From NCBI GenBank assembly GCA_022579005.1, contig MU401626.1, positions 1 through 64,000 of the forward strand: a stretch of 64,000 nt of DNA. The letters are read 5' to 3'. The notes under the pieces were generated by a model. It made no database searches. It was given only the letters and a program-made list of their open reading frames with translations, and had not been told where the DNA came from. Source of the stretch: Poronia punctata. Taxonomy: Eukaryota > Ascomycota > Sordariomycetes > Xylariales > Xylariaceae. The position numbers and the translations under genes were made by a program. Shown piece by piece: positions 12,082 through 22,737 of the stretch. How positions within the stretch are numbered: position 1 is the first letter of the stretch; every line of letters starts with the position of its first letter.

Positions 12082-12873
12082 ATGGAAGATCCAAAGCCAC
12101 AACCTCCTATCCTGCAGTCTCTCGAAGACCTGACTATATATGAAGTCATCAACTCAAAAACCCACCAAGTAAAATATGTCACGTTCTTTCATATCACATA
12201 TAACGACGATGTTTACTTTGGACAGCTCTATAAGCAAAAGAAAGAAATATCCCTTGATGACTACAACTCAGCTCTGGAGCATATCAAGGACGAAGAAATC
12301 TACCCTCTAATACCCGAAAACTGTCAGCTCACAATTGCGCCTGACCACTGGGATGATACAACCGCTTATATCAAGCGGCCTGGACTAAGCAGTTATGAAA
12401 GTACGAAGGGAACTGACTTTGTCCCGAAATCAATCCTCCAAGAGACTCTCATCATGGAACAGGTCTCGAAAACGCCACATCCAAACATCATCACATACCA
12501 TGGATGCCGTGTGAAGAATGGTCGGATTACAGCGATAGTTCTGGAGCGTCTTGATCAAACACTGACACAATTGTCGTGGACGCCGCAGGACTTCCAGAAA
12601 CTGGACGTTGATGCATTTTTCGACGCCTTGGAACAAGCTGTGCGTTATATCCACTCTCTAGGGCTAGCCCATAACGATATCAATCCGCATAATATCATGG
12701 TGAAAGACGGGATGCCTGTTTTGATCGACTTTGGGTCTTGCCAACCCTTTGGGATGAACCTCATATCACTTGGGACGACTGGCTGGTACGAGGAGATGTT
12801 CTTTACGTCCGAGGTGAAACATGATGATTACTCCCTCAAGAAGCTGAAGGAGTGGCTCCGGAATCCGGAATAG
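12082..12873 (+). CDS. Small protein-kinase-like protein (263 aa)
   Basis: Intronless. The kinase core is short but keeps the key positions. AYIKRP (Lys about 98) fits the ATP-anchoring lysine, and LQETLIMEQV supplies an alpha-C-type glutamate. HPNIITYHGC precedes beta4. HNDINPHNIM (residues 197-206) is a catalytic loop with Asp 199 and Asn, where HRD has become HND. DFGSC (216-220) supplies the metal-binding Asp. A reduced C-lobe follows (GTTGWYEEMF) and the protein stops soon after, well below a full-length kinase. This pattern is common among fungal orphan kinase-like proteins. Since the catalytic residues are present it may be active; its substrate cannot be told. There is no signal peptide or membrane segment. 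Confidence 0.8.
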   Translation: MEDPKPQPPILQSLEDLTIYEVINSKTHQVKYVTFFHITYNDDVYFGQLYKQKKEISLDDYNSALEHIKDEEIYPLIPENCQLTIAPDHWDDTTAYIKRPGLSSYESTKGTDFVPKSILQETLIMEQVSKTPHPNIITYHGCRVKNGRITAIVLERLDQTLTQLSWTPQDFQKLDVDAFFDALEQAVRYIHSLGLAHNDINPHNIMVKDGMPVLIDFGSCQPFGMNLISLGTTGWYEEMFFTSEVKHDDYSLKKLKEWLRNPE

Positions 12874-13830
12874 CGGTCCAGACCAGGATTCCGTAACTCA
12901 GCTAAGGATAAAGGCATCGACAGTGGTGGTTGACAAGGTTGCCAGGGACAAAATATGGTTGGGAACCTTCAGGGAATCTTCATGTGGTACTTGCTAATCC
13001 AGACTATGCAAGTTTGGCTGTAAACTAGGCAGGACTAGGTTTTTTGAGTGTGACAAATATTCAGATTTCTCAATCGACCGTGATTGAAATCTAGGTTAGT
13101 AAATTAAAGCTTGTACTCAAATACTGGTGGTACCCTTCGAGCACTCTTTATCGTGGGTTCTTCTTGGGAATTAGCTATCCAATCCGTCGAAGGACTTGTA
13201 CGGCGGCCATACCGTCTCTAGTAGCAAATCGTTCACTCAGTCCACTCACCGAGGCCCTAACTACAACAGCAGGTTTCCCGGGCCACCGACAAATGTGTAA
13301 TGTTAGGGATTTGACCTTGACGTTAAAGTAGGTCGTTAAATGAAATCGGATGTTGAAATCCTGACTAAGCTGGTAATACGCTGTACTTGTACCTACGAGT
13401 ACACATCGATATGCCGTTTTCACTGTTATGGTGATACTTTACGACATCGAAACATTGGCCTCTAATACGAGTAGTAGGCGCCCCCACTTACGTATTCTTA
13501 GGTAATCAGACCCACCTCTGGTGTCTTTTGCGCTGTATGGTATAAGCCTTGTACACAGTACTGGCAGGTGCAGGCAGGCAGCCTAGAGCTTCGTAGCCCT
13601 GTCCCCATTTCCATCCACATTAGCAGGTACGGTACCGCACCTATTGGTAATGTCAGACCTAGCTTCGCATCATCACCACCTTGTTGGCTGTCCACGCAGT
13701 ACCTAACCTAGCCTCGAAGCAGCCCGCCCAGCAATTCCCAATACCAACCCCACGACAACGATCAGTCCGCGATTTCTTGTCGTAATACACCACCGTAGCC
13801 AGTACATATTCGCGTTTGCGCAATACCATC
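12874..13830. other. Intergenic, no gene seen
   Basis: Only short overlapping ORFs on the minus strand (13175-13423, 13498-13871) with no protein character. The last part is the leader of RPN5; a CCATCATGG context marks that start. Confidence 0.5.
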
Positions 13831-15488
13831 ATGGCGGACGCAGGCCTGAAGCCCGAGAAGGACTTCAGCAAAGAGGCTGATCAGCAAATCCCCGACGCAG
13901 AGGCGCTTGCTAAGGTATGTAGCGACTCCCATCCTCGTATGCTACTACATCATGCATGCTAATCTTACCACTTGAACAGTCCGATGTACAAGCCGCCATT
14001 GAAAAGCTTACTACCCTCGAGAAACAAACCCGACAGGTCGGTATTCACACCCTCTGGACAACGTCATGAGCAACATTGACGGGATATGAATCTGCAGGCT
14101 TCGGATCTAGCGTCGACATCTCGAGTCTTGATATCAATATGCAAAATCTGCAAAGATGCAGGAGATTGGAACCTGCTAAATGACCAGGTCCTCATCCTAT
14201 CCAAGAAGCATGGCCAGCTCAAGCAGGCAATCACCAAGATGGTCCAAACGGTCATGGAGTTCCTCGACGACACGCCCAATCTAGAGACGAAGCTATCCGT
14301 CATCGAGACGCTAAGGACTGTTACTGAAGGCAAGATATTTGTCGAAGTAGAGCGCGCCCGCGTCACCAAGATCCTATCGGACATTAAGAAGCAACAAGGG
14401 GACATAAAGTCGGCGATGGATATCCTCTGTGAACTGCAGGTCGAGACTTTCGGATCGATGGACAGACGGGAAAAGACAGAATTCATTCTTGCTCAAGTTG
14501 CACTATGCATAGAAAACAAGGACTGGAACCAAGCCGGCATTCTCAGTCGAAAGATTAGCACCCGGTACCTCTCACGCCAGCCGAAGAAGACGCCAGAGCA
14601 GATCGAGAAGGAGAAAAAGGCTCGTGAGGAGAAGGAGAAACGGGGAGAGGAGGTGCCACCAGAGAAAGAGGACGATACCACAGATCTCAAACTGCGGTAT
14701 TATGAGCAACAGATTATGCTGGCGAAGCATGATGGCAAGTACTTGGAGGTATGCAAGAATTACAGACAAGTGCTAGATACCGAGGCCGTCGAGGAGGACC
14801 CCTCGAAACTTCTACCAGTAAGTGACCAGTCGTGCGGTCATCCCTTTCCCGCTGCTAATCCGACTTTCAGGTTCTCCAACGCATCATTTATTTCGTCATC
14901 CTAGCTCCCCACGACAACGAACAGCACGATTTACTGCAACGCATCTATCGCGATACACGAAACACACAAGTATCTGAAGAGGCCGAGCTGCTCAAGCTAT
15001 TCACAGTGCATGAGTTAATGCGATGGCCTGAGGTAGCCAGAGAGTATGGTCCGCACTTGTGCAGCACCGATGTATTCGACAGCCAACCGAATCAGTCGGC
15101 GGATGAGAAAGCACACCAGCGGTGGCAAGATCTGCGCAAGCGTGTTATCGAACACAATGTTCGAGTTATCGCCAAGTACTACACTCGCATAGGCATGAAG
15201 CGCCTAACACAACTTCTCGACCTTACAGAGGATGAGACGGAAAAATACATCAGCGAATTGGTATGTTCGAAGACAGTTTTCGCCCGTATCGACCGACCTG
15301 CTCGGATTGTCAACTTCGCCAAGCCCAGAGACGTTGACGACATTCTGAACGAGTGGAGCCATAATATGAAGAGCTTGCTCGGGCTCCTGGAACGTGTGGA
15401 TCATCTCATTACCAAGGAAGAGATGATGGCCCGTATCCAACCTGGAGCGAACGGAGGAAAGGATAAGAAGAGCAAGAAGAAGGCGTGA
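13831..15488 (+). CDS. RPN5: 26S proteasome regulatory subunit Rpn5 (492 aa)
   Basis: A non-ATPase subunit of the proteasome lid (PSMD12 family), a PCI-domain scaffold around the Rpn11 deubiquitinase. Four exons join in phase 0: 13831-13914, 13980-14036, 14098-14817 and 14871-15488. The N-terminal part is helical repeats (KICKDAGDWNLLNDQVLILS, then VEVERARVTKILSDIKKQQGD). At about residue 190 a lysine/glutamate-rich insertion (EKEKKAREEKEKRGEE) interrupts them. The C-terminal half is typical Rpn5: VARE-YGPHL, then a winged-helix/PCI region (RLTQLLDLTEDETEKYISELV) and a final helix (LLERVDHLITKEEM). It ends in a basic tail (KDKKSKKKA). Length is close to fungal orthologues. Ribosomal-type housekeeping expression is expected. 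Confidence 0.95.
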
Positions 15489-15765
15489 GGCACAAAGTGA
15501 ATCATCTGCTGATTTGACAAGGCGAGCTGGTTAGCGGGACGGCTCTAAACTAACGTATAAGCCGAGTCTGGGTCATCTGGGTCATCTGGGTCATAGGGCA
15601 CGTATGTACACTACGAACATAGACCAGAAAACAGAGGGCGTTTTGTAGAAACCTCTGGAATTGCGCCTTTACGCTCGAGATGTCTTGTCTATCCTGTGCT
15701 CGTCTAGATACTTGGCTGTGTCGTAAGTTGATATGCCTCACCGTACTCTAGCGGCATCTGCTCCC

Positions 15766-16827
15766 CTATAGAGCCTCTTTAGCTGTGCTCTCTTCGCAAT
15801 GCACTTTGAGGAACGCCGCAAGTTGCATGACCCACATGCGACTGCAAGGAACAAAATGACCACCCGGATGTCTGTGGACCGATGGGTCTTTAGACACATC
15901 AATTAGACGCTGACTACCAACCTCGATCCTCTCTTCCTCGAGAGCACCGATAAAGTGTATATTCGGCGTGACGATCCTAGGCTCGTACAGCCAGTCCAGC
16001 CCAGCCTCGGGCCTGGCGCGAAAACCGGAATACACGACGCAGAACTTCAACGGCCGGCCATTATTAGCGGCCCGGAGCTCATCCATCCAAGCCCGGTGTT
16101 GTTGGTCAGGAGGTTCGTGACGCGGCTCCTCCATGGCGCCGGCGATAAGCGCAGCCATACACCCGCCCTGACTGAAGCCCATGACACCGTCCACGCCGCC
16201 GGCATCGCGGATCGTAGACGCTATGGTTTGCATGCCGGCTTCCAGGCCGCGGTATTCGCCTGTTGCGTCGTTTGCGCGGTACCACTGATTTTTTTTATTA
16301 GTAAGTAAAGTAAAGTAAAGTAAAGGAAAAGTGAAGTAGGTAGGAAAGATAAGAGATGAGGTAGGGTAGGGTAGGGTAGGTAAAAGACTTACAGCCCACT
16401 TGTCCAAATCTTCCTCTTCGACACCTTCCGGAGGCGTGTAATCGGGGATATCGGAATATCGCAACCGATGAGGGCCCGAGGGAAAGATGAGGTTGAAATG
16501 CAAGGTTGGAAGGGTCTGGGTTAGGATTTTATGGAGGGCTTTCGTTTTTGCTGAGAATATTGAGGCGGATTGCATGTAGCCTTTTTTGTTATTTCCCGCC
16601 TCCATTGTTAGTAAGTAGTCTTCGAGGGAGGGGGGGGCGGGGGGTAGGGGGTATGGACGCTTTGAATGGGATTACACCATTCCACACCCTTCATTTATGA
16701 GAATATAGGAAAGGCAGAAGCACTTACCGTGGACCATGAGGATCTTCACCTCTCTCTTGCCCTTTGGTATATTAGATGCCGGCTGTGGCTGCGGCTTTGA
16801 AGCCGGCTGTTGTCCCTCACTAGCCAT
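15766..16827 (-). CDS. FSH-family serine hydrolase (268 aa)
   Basis: An alpha/beta hydrolase of the fungal FSH1 family (related to OVCA2). Three exons on the minus strand: 16827-16728, 16580-16393 and 16284-15766. The start MASEGQQPAS is preferred to the upstream in-frame ATG at 16926. After a Pro/Gln-rich N-terminus, VKILMVHG|GYMQSA gives the first strand and oxyanion region across intron 1. GFSQGG (Ser about 134) is the nucleophile elbow, and HPGGHFVP (His about 239) supplies the catalytic histidine. The acid lies between them, near the NIHFIGALEEERI strand. Such enzymes hydrolyse short esters or thioesters; some act in secondary metabolism, but nothing here points to a substrate. Intron 2 is filled with microsatellites. 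Confidence 0.9.
16285..16392. repeat. Microsatellites inside intron 2 of the FSH gene
   Basis: On the plus strand the intron holds AGTAA units (about 16303-16325) and GTAGG units (about 16361-16380). On the transcribed minus strand these read as pyrimidine-rich ACCCT and TTTAC tracts before the acceptor. Length polymorphism between strains is likely. The GTAGGG units resemble telomere repeats only by chance. Confidence 0.7.
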
Positions 16828-17787
16828 TTGGGTGAAGTTTTGTATCCGACGACAGCAGCAGAGAAAGCGAAAGGTTTGTATATAAGACAGAGTGTTCCTA
16901 TGTGGAGATATTCTGGCAAAATTCATGAATCATGCTCTATTTTCTGAAGGGGTTGGAAATATTTATAATTTGATGTGTTTTTCTAAAAAAGAGAAGAGAA
17001 GGTTATTAGTATGGGTGGCGGTTTCGGGATAAGCGTCATGGCGTTGGAGACTGATTTGTAGGCTAATAATCTGGTCTGACGGCCCCATTCTACGACAATA
17101 TGTAAGCGGGCACGAGTTTTGAAGATAGATGAGTCTGTACATACAACTTGCTAATTGTTCTATATCAAAGCAATATTTTGGCCATTACCTTGTTCTACCA
17201 TTACTAGCCGAATATCGTTGTTGATAGGTTACCTTGATTAAACGAATTACCTCTTGGCAACAATTGAGTATTGAAGAAACCTCGCCTGGCGAGCTATTTT
17301 GAGAGTCACCGCTGGGGGGTTATGATTATGGTGTGCCTGGAGGTTGTAGCGCCATCAAAAACGAAGAAACTAGTTCCAGCCTCCGGTGGTTTACACAGTC
17401 AATAATCTTGACCAGAATGTCGAACGCAAACCACACCGGGACAAGATGGGTAATGTTTCAAAGTCGAGTCTTATAGCTCCAGGGAAGGACCAAGCGCGCT
17501 ATATCTTGTTCCGGGCGTTTTAAGGACGGCGCCATATCTATTGGGTTGGCTGAATATTAAACATGACCGTCTCGATCTTTCGATACCGAGTAATGCAGGA
17601 GTTTATGGCACAAAGGGACTTTGATATTTGCTGCGCACAGCCCTCGACTAGCTGCGACCTCCAGATCGTATGATACAAATGATATTCGTGCCTTGTCCGC
17701 ACTCCGGATCGCTTCGGCCGTTTATCATATAAAGGCGTTGGGATTATTCCATGGCTTTTCTATTTTATGGACCAGTTTCGACAGAGC
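16828..17787. other. Intergenic, no gene seen
   Basis: Lies between the 5' end of the FSH gene and the 3' end of ATP18, both on the minus strand. No supportable ORF or structured feature seen. Confidence 0.5.
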
Positions 17788-18164
17788 TTAGTTCCTGTTT
17801 CTCGGGTGGCGGGGGTCGTTCTTCCACTCGTCGGCTAATGTGGAGTGTTAACATTATTTCGAGTAGCTCACTCGGACCACATGAAGTGGTAAAAGGGGGA
17901 ACATACCGTCCATCAAGGCATTCTGCGCCGAGTTGACGCCGTAGAGAACTACTAGGCCTGCACAGGTTGTTAGATTATTGATCTTGGAACCGTCATATGT
18001 GAGTGATCGGCGTCAGGTCTCGTACCGGCAGCGAAGAAGGGGGCCAACGGCTTCACTGTAATCGGAGTTAGTCTTGTTCTTGTTATAGTTACTCGGAGTT
18101 GGTGAATTGACTTACTAATAGGAGTTGGGAACTTCTTGAGGGGGGTAACACCGAACCAGAACAT
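17788..18164 (-). CDS. ATP18: ATP synthase subunit j (Atp18), 58 aa in four exons
   Basis: A small inner-membrane subunit of the mitochondrial F1Fo ATP synthase, at the dimer interface region. It is too fragmented to show as one ORF. Four exons fit in phase: 18164-18116, 18055-18026, 17957-17907 and 17834-17788 (177 bases with the stop). Each intron is GT-AG (GTAAGT, GTACGA, GTATGT donors). The protein starts MFWFGVTPLKKFPTPI, continues MKPLAPFFAAG, then LVVLYGVNSAQNALMD as the single membrane segment, and ends DEWKNDPRHPRNRN. This matches subunit j in length (yeast 59 aa), in the KKFPTP-x-x-KP-x-x-PFF-x-xG motif and in the ND-PR tail. There is no cleavable presequence, as in the family. Confidence 0.9.
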
Positions 18165-19162
18165 CTTGACGGTATTTTTGAGGATGCTAGGGGGTGTGGT
18201 TGAGGTCGGTTTAATGTTCGCGTTTGATGGTTGATATGACAAGATGCCTGCGACGAGCGGTTTTCGAAGGTCAAAGCTCTGCCTTCCAGCCTCACCGTCT
18301 TTGCCGAGAGTAGGTGATTCTTCCGACTGGGGCTGTTGTAGTCAACTGTGGCTTGTAGGATATGTGGCTTAGACCCCCAGATACCGAAATACTTTGGTAC
18401 CTGGGTACAACGGTTAAATCCCCCACAGATCTAACTTAGCGTCTCGAACACACCGTTTCCGCTTGTCCGCGTGAATTGATGTCATTCCTTCCAATAAAAG
18501 CCAAGGCACCAAAAGCTCTCCTAGCTTCAGCTTCACAGCTCAGCTGCTAGGCACATCTCCACCTTCAATTACCATGCAATAGTACCAAAGCAACAGTGAC
18601 ATATTACCAGAGAAGTCAAATGCATCATTGAGTTGGTCGAATTTGATTCTTCGATTCTATAAATCACAAGCAACAAGAAACAAGTCTTGGTGTATCTGGC
18701 CTTGTATCCTGACGGCAGTGCTTCGATTGCGGGGGTCTATCCCAGTTTCCGTGGTACTTGACCAATCGGTTCGTGGCTCTGTCTTACCTTGATTACCCCA
18801 ATCACTGAATTCACCATTCCCCTACACCTCCGCATACGCCTGCAGTTTTAGTCTGTTCACAACATTGGCACTTCAATGTACGGACCGAATTCATCGTCTG
18901 CTCCTCATTCCCGTTTTGTCTTTGCGGCCTAAAAGGGCTCGTCTGTCTTGCCTCCCGTACTTGTCTTAAGTCATTTACTCCTCCCCCATCTATTTCGACG
19001 TCACGCTTCTACCCTCATTTTCCGCCAAGTAGCTTGTTTCTGCTTGACTTTTACACGCTCATCCGGTACATCTGGGGCGCGTACATTACAACTTTCCCGT
19101 CGTTCTCTGCGCTCTAACTCCCCGAAGTCCTCTTTCACAGATAGACCGGATATTTCGTCAAT
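18165..19162. other. Divergent promoter region between ATP18 and the NIPSNAP gene
   Basis: Both flanking genes encode mitochondrial proteins and are read away from this 1-kb gap. No coding signal. The 18089-18295 and 18948-19214 ORFs have no protein character. Confidence 0.5.
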
Positions 19163-20260
19163 ATGTTCGCTCGAGGCATCGCCCGTGCCGCGGCGCCAGT
19201 CCCACGCTCTTTGAGAGCTTTCGGTTCAACGGCTGCCAACCAACGCACTCCTTCGATAGTCGACATATCGCCAAAGGGAGTCGAATCTTTCAATGCCAAA
19301 CAAAAAGAATTTAGAGAAAATCTGGTCAAAGCTCAGCAGGAGAGAGAAGCCAGTATGTCTGGTACTTTCATACCCTTCCCCGAACACGCTCAATACCCGG
19401 TCAAACTTACATCTTCTCCACAGGGCAACGAGCAGAGGCCACCAAAGGTGAACCTGACCGATCCGACGGCTTGCTCTCCCGAGTGATTTACGGCACCAAG
19501 GAAGGCCGCGAGATGGATGCACAGCTCGAGGCCAGTTTTTCAGCTGTCTTGGCCCGTGGCAAATACGTTCATTCCATTGTGTTCCACGAAGTGAAGTCCG
19601 ATAAGGTAGACGAATATGTCAAGCTTGTGGGCGGCTGGTACCCCAAAATGGCTTCCATGGAACAGAACAAGGTCAATCTCGTTGGAAGCTGGCGGACCGA
19701 AGTCGGTGACTGTGACACCTTCGGTGAGTCGATCCCCTGGCGACAGTCTAACACCTGTTGCTGACAATGACCTAGTGCATATCTGGGAGTATCAGCGTTA
19801 TCAAGGATACCACGAGTCTCTGAATAATATTTCGAAGCAACCTGGTTTCGACGAGTTTAACGCGAAGCTCAAGACCTTGATTAAGCACAAGCAGACCTCT
19901 CTGATGCAAGAATTCTCGTTCTGGCCGACTACCTCGCCCCGCAAGCTCGGCGGTGTTTTTGAGCTACGATCCTACACTCTACACCCCGGTAACTTACTCG
20001 AATGGGAGACCCATTGGCGACGCGGCTTGAAGGCTCGCCGTGAGGTGATGGAAGGTGTGGGTGCTTGGTTTGTCCAGATAGGAGACCTAAACACGGTTCA
20101 CCATCTCTGGCAGTTTGCGGATTTGGAGGAGCGCAAGGTTCGAAGAGAGCAGAGCTGGAAGCAGGAAGGCTGGGCTGAAACAGTCCACAAGACTGTCCCC
20201 CTTATCCAAAGCATGAAGTCGAGGATACTCATCCCGATGCCGTGGTCGCCTGTTGCTTAA
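19163..20260 (+). CDS. NIPSNAP family mitochondrial protein (327 aa)
   Basis: Three exons: 19163-19361, 19424-19723 and 19776-20260, both joins in phase 1. The N-terminus MFARGIARAAAPVPRSLRAFGS is an Arg/Ala-rich presequence without acids, indicating mitochondrial import. Two ferredoxin-like NIPSNAP repeats follow. The first contains KYVHSIVFHEVKSDKVDEYV, LVGSWRTEVGD and VHIWEYQRYQGY. The second contains GGVFELRSYTLHPGNLLEWE, GVGAWFVQIGDLNTVHHLWQF and DLEERKVRREQSW. In animals NIPSNAP proteins are matrix proteins that signal damaged mitochondria for mitophagy; the fungal role is not established. Confidence 0.93.
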
Positions 20261-20824
20261 GCACGTCCTTTGTCTTTTCCCGTTTGTTTGCTAAGGATAC
20301 CGTTCGTCACACGGCTTGGACGAACCTGCAGAGGGAGTTCGCTTCTGGTATTGAAGTCTACGATGGAGTTTTTATAATTTGCGTCTGTAACGGAAAGTTA
20401 CTAGCTGTGTGATTGAATGTACTGTACTGATAGCAAAGCCTGTTGCGTCATTTATTTTGTTCAAGTCTTGTTATTAGCTGACTGCTTTGCTGAATACCAA
20501 CCACAAACATAAGGCCTCATGCGCCTCCAGCTCCTGGCCTCATCTCTGAGTTTTGTTATGCAATCTTCATAACCTAACCATATGGACTCACAACCGTTGC
20601 CGGTTGCAAACACTGCAGAGTGAAACTTTTTCGAGGTTAACGCAACATGAATACTTGCATATTTTGTGCAATTCTGACTAATTAAGCTGCGTTTTTTGCG
20701 CTCTTTGAGTAATTGCTCGCACTCATTATGGCATCTCCGGACTCTAGACAGTCCCGGATCGTTTCATCGGCGTGCCAACTAATCCCTATTGTCCCTATTA
20801 ACTCCTATTACTCATGATACAAAG
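20261..20824. other. Convergent 3' intergenic region
   Basis: Lies between the 3' ends of the NIPSNAP gene and the minus-strand RAV2 gene. No coding signal seen; the paired CCCTATT...ACTCCTATTACTC words near 20790 are minor. Confidence 0.5.
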
Positions 20825-22197
20825 TCATCCCTCGAACTCGACGCCCATGACAGCGGCCAGGTTCCGTCTTGCAAGGCCCAGCGTATTCGATAACGCCGTC
20901 AGCTTTGTAGACATGGAAAGTAGGCTGGGGTCCGCGCTCTCGACGCGGATCTTCTCGCGCACATAGACCTTCTCAACCGCGCCCCAGGTTCCCCCATCTC
21001 CCGAGCTCGCACTTGAGCCGCCCCGCGTCCCTCTTGTGGGATAGGAACCCGAGCCATCAGCCGGTCCCGACGGATCAAGTTCGTGACATCTATAACTAAA
21101 GACCTTTTCTGCCTCGTCGTGTTCTAGTCGCCTTGCCGTCCCTATCGCCAAGGCGAGCTTGATACCGAGGTTCACGGGCGCGTCAGCCGGCTCGAGGGCT
21201 CGGAGGTGCAGGACGAGACATGCATCCTGGATGGTCACGTGGAAGGACAGTGCGCGGCCCAGGGGCGGGGTGAAAGATGTGGTGGCGGCTGACCATTGCG
21301 TCCAGTCGTTCCCGATGATTACGGCCGCGGGAATGGCGGCGGGAGTTGGGTTAGGGGTGGGGGTAGGGGTAGGGGTAGGGGAAGGGGTGCTGGTACCGGT
21401 ACCGGTTGCTGTGCCGGGTCTGCTCAGGGGCAGTTGTTGTCCCTTATCCGCGGCCGGAGTTGGAGGAGGACCCCTTAAGATGGCAGATGCTTCGTCTATA
21501 TGCTGTGCTAGAAGACGCAGTTGCGATGACAGGAATTCCGCCGCGGCTTCGTAGTCTTTCTTCTGTGACCCCTCGCTCAGACAAATGGACGCCAGGTTAT
21601 CGGCCTCTGTGAGTAGGGTGTGCAGCGTTGCCAAAGGCGCCAGGTGGATCGGGTGTGCCGGGTTTATGGACAGGGTCATGGGCGCGGTGGTGCGCAGCTT
21701 CGTGTGCACCGTCCCTTTGACGAGACGGGAGCCGACTCGCGTCACGTGCCCTTTTACTAGCTCCGCGCGAGGTGTGCTGAGCACGAGGGTGCTACCGGGG
21801 TCTATGGGCGCGAGGAGAGCATAGCATTCCTCCAGACCGTGTTTGAGTGAGAGCAGAGTTGTTTGGAAAGAGTCGATGAGCCATGTTAGCTCCCGGGCCT
21901 GTATAGCTGGTGAGTGAGGAGGCGTGTCAGGGGGGCTTGGCGGAAGTGGTTTATGATTATGGTTGTGTTTAAAGGGCTTGGGTATAATAGACGGGGCTAG
22001 AAGTTGAGAATAGGGTTCGACAAAAACATAGTCGTCTTCTTCCTCCATTTTGTAGAGCTATATGACTATATGTACGACACACATACGTGAAGGTATACGA
22101 TGATAGACTGGAGAAAGAAACTTGTTCATACCTGAGTTGCATCTTCCTCGACTTTAAGCTGTTCTGGCGCAATGGGAGGCCAGATCTGAACAGACAT
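20825..22197 (-). CDS. RAV2: RAVE complex subunit Rav2 / Rogdi (432 aa)
   Basis: The Rogdi/Rav2 family forms part of the RAVE complex that reassembles V1 and Vo sectors of the vacuolar ATPase. Two exons: 22197-22132 (22 codons, MSVQIWPPIAPEQLK...) and 22057-20825, phase 0. The small first exon supplies the family's usual start; the longer ORF alone would begin at an internal Met. Family segments: RELTWLIDSFQTTLLSLKHG, LLAPIDPGSTLVLS, VKGHVTRVGSRLVKG, FLSSQLRLLAQHIDEA, and near the end VYVREKIRVESADPSLLSM-x-KL. A (Pro-Thr)n tract at about residues 230-245 sits between the conserved halves and comes from a G-rich tract on the plus strand. A DEAEKVFSYR segment matches DEA-x-x-VF in other fungal Rav2 proteins. 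Confidence 0.87.
21352..21387. repeat. GGGGTA tract encoding the Pro-Thr run of RAV2
   Basis: Five or six successive runs of four or five G separated by one or two bases on the plus strand (GGGGT-GGGGG-TA-GGGG-TA-GGGG). The gene is read from the other strand as alternating Pro and Thr codons. The spacing fits a G-quadruplex former and a slippage-prone microsatellite. Confidence 0.75.
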
Positions 22198-22737
22198 GGC
22201 CTTGACAGTATACTATGAGCAACTGGATTTGTTTGATATGTGTAGGCAGCCACATATCATCAAAGTTACATCAAAGAGCCACATAGGTTAGGCACCTATT
22301 TTGACGCTGGTCAGCGCATAGTAATAAAGTGTCTTGACCTGCGACGTCTGTAATCGAGAGCTAAAATAGTGGAGAGTATCGTCACTTCAAACTTGCATAC
22401 TAGGCGCCGGGATACCAATAACTGCCTTTCCCCTCTAGGTTTAGTGAGATCCCTAGGCACAACGAATAGCAGCAGTAGCGCACTAGGTAAGACCGTAGAG
22501 AGCTACTGCCCCACGTTGATGGGTGTCAGGAAAACTCCTGGTAGGAAACTTCAACTTTATTTTTCGGATATTTGTAAGGATTCCACAACCAACAATTGTT
22601 CAGAGTTGATATGAAATCGGACATCATAAACCTTGGCCATTTTAATTGTCTGCCTGGGGGATGAGATAGTGACAGGGTGACGTCAGCATATACAGACTGG
22701 CTTTCCCAGCATTCGTCCCGACACGTAACAACACTCA
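22198..22737. other. Divergent promoter region between RAV2 and POP7
   Basis: No coding signal. The flanking genes are read away from each other. The overlapping ORFs at 22369-22614 and 22526-22738 look random. Confidence 0.5.

Noticed and set aside
21352..21387. Internal telomere-type repeat (TAGGGG)
   Set aside because: It lies within the RAV2 coding frame as Pro-Thr codons and does not match the usual fungal TTAGGG unit. The GTAGG run in the FSH intron is likewise a microsatellite.
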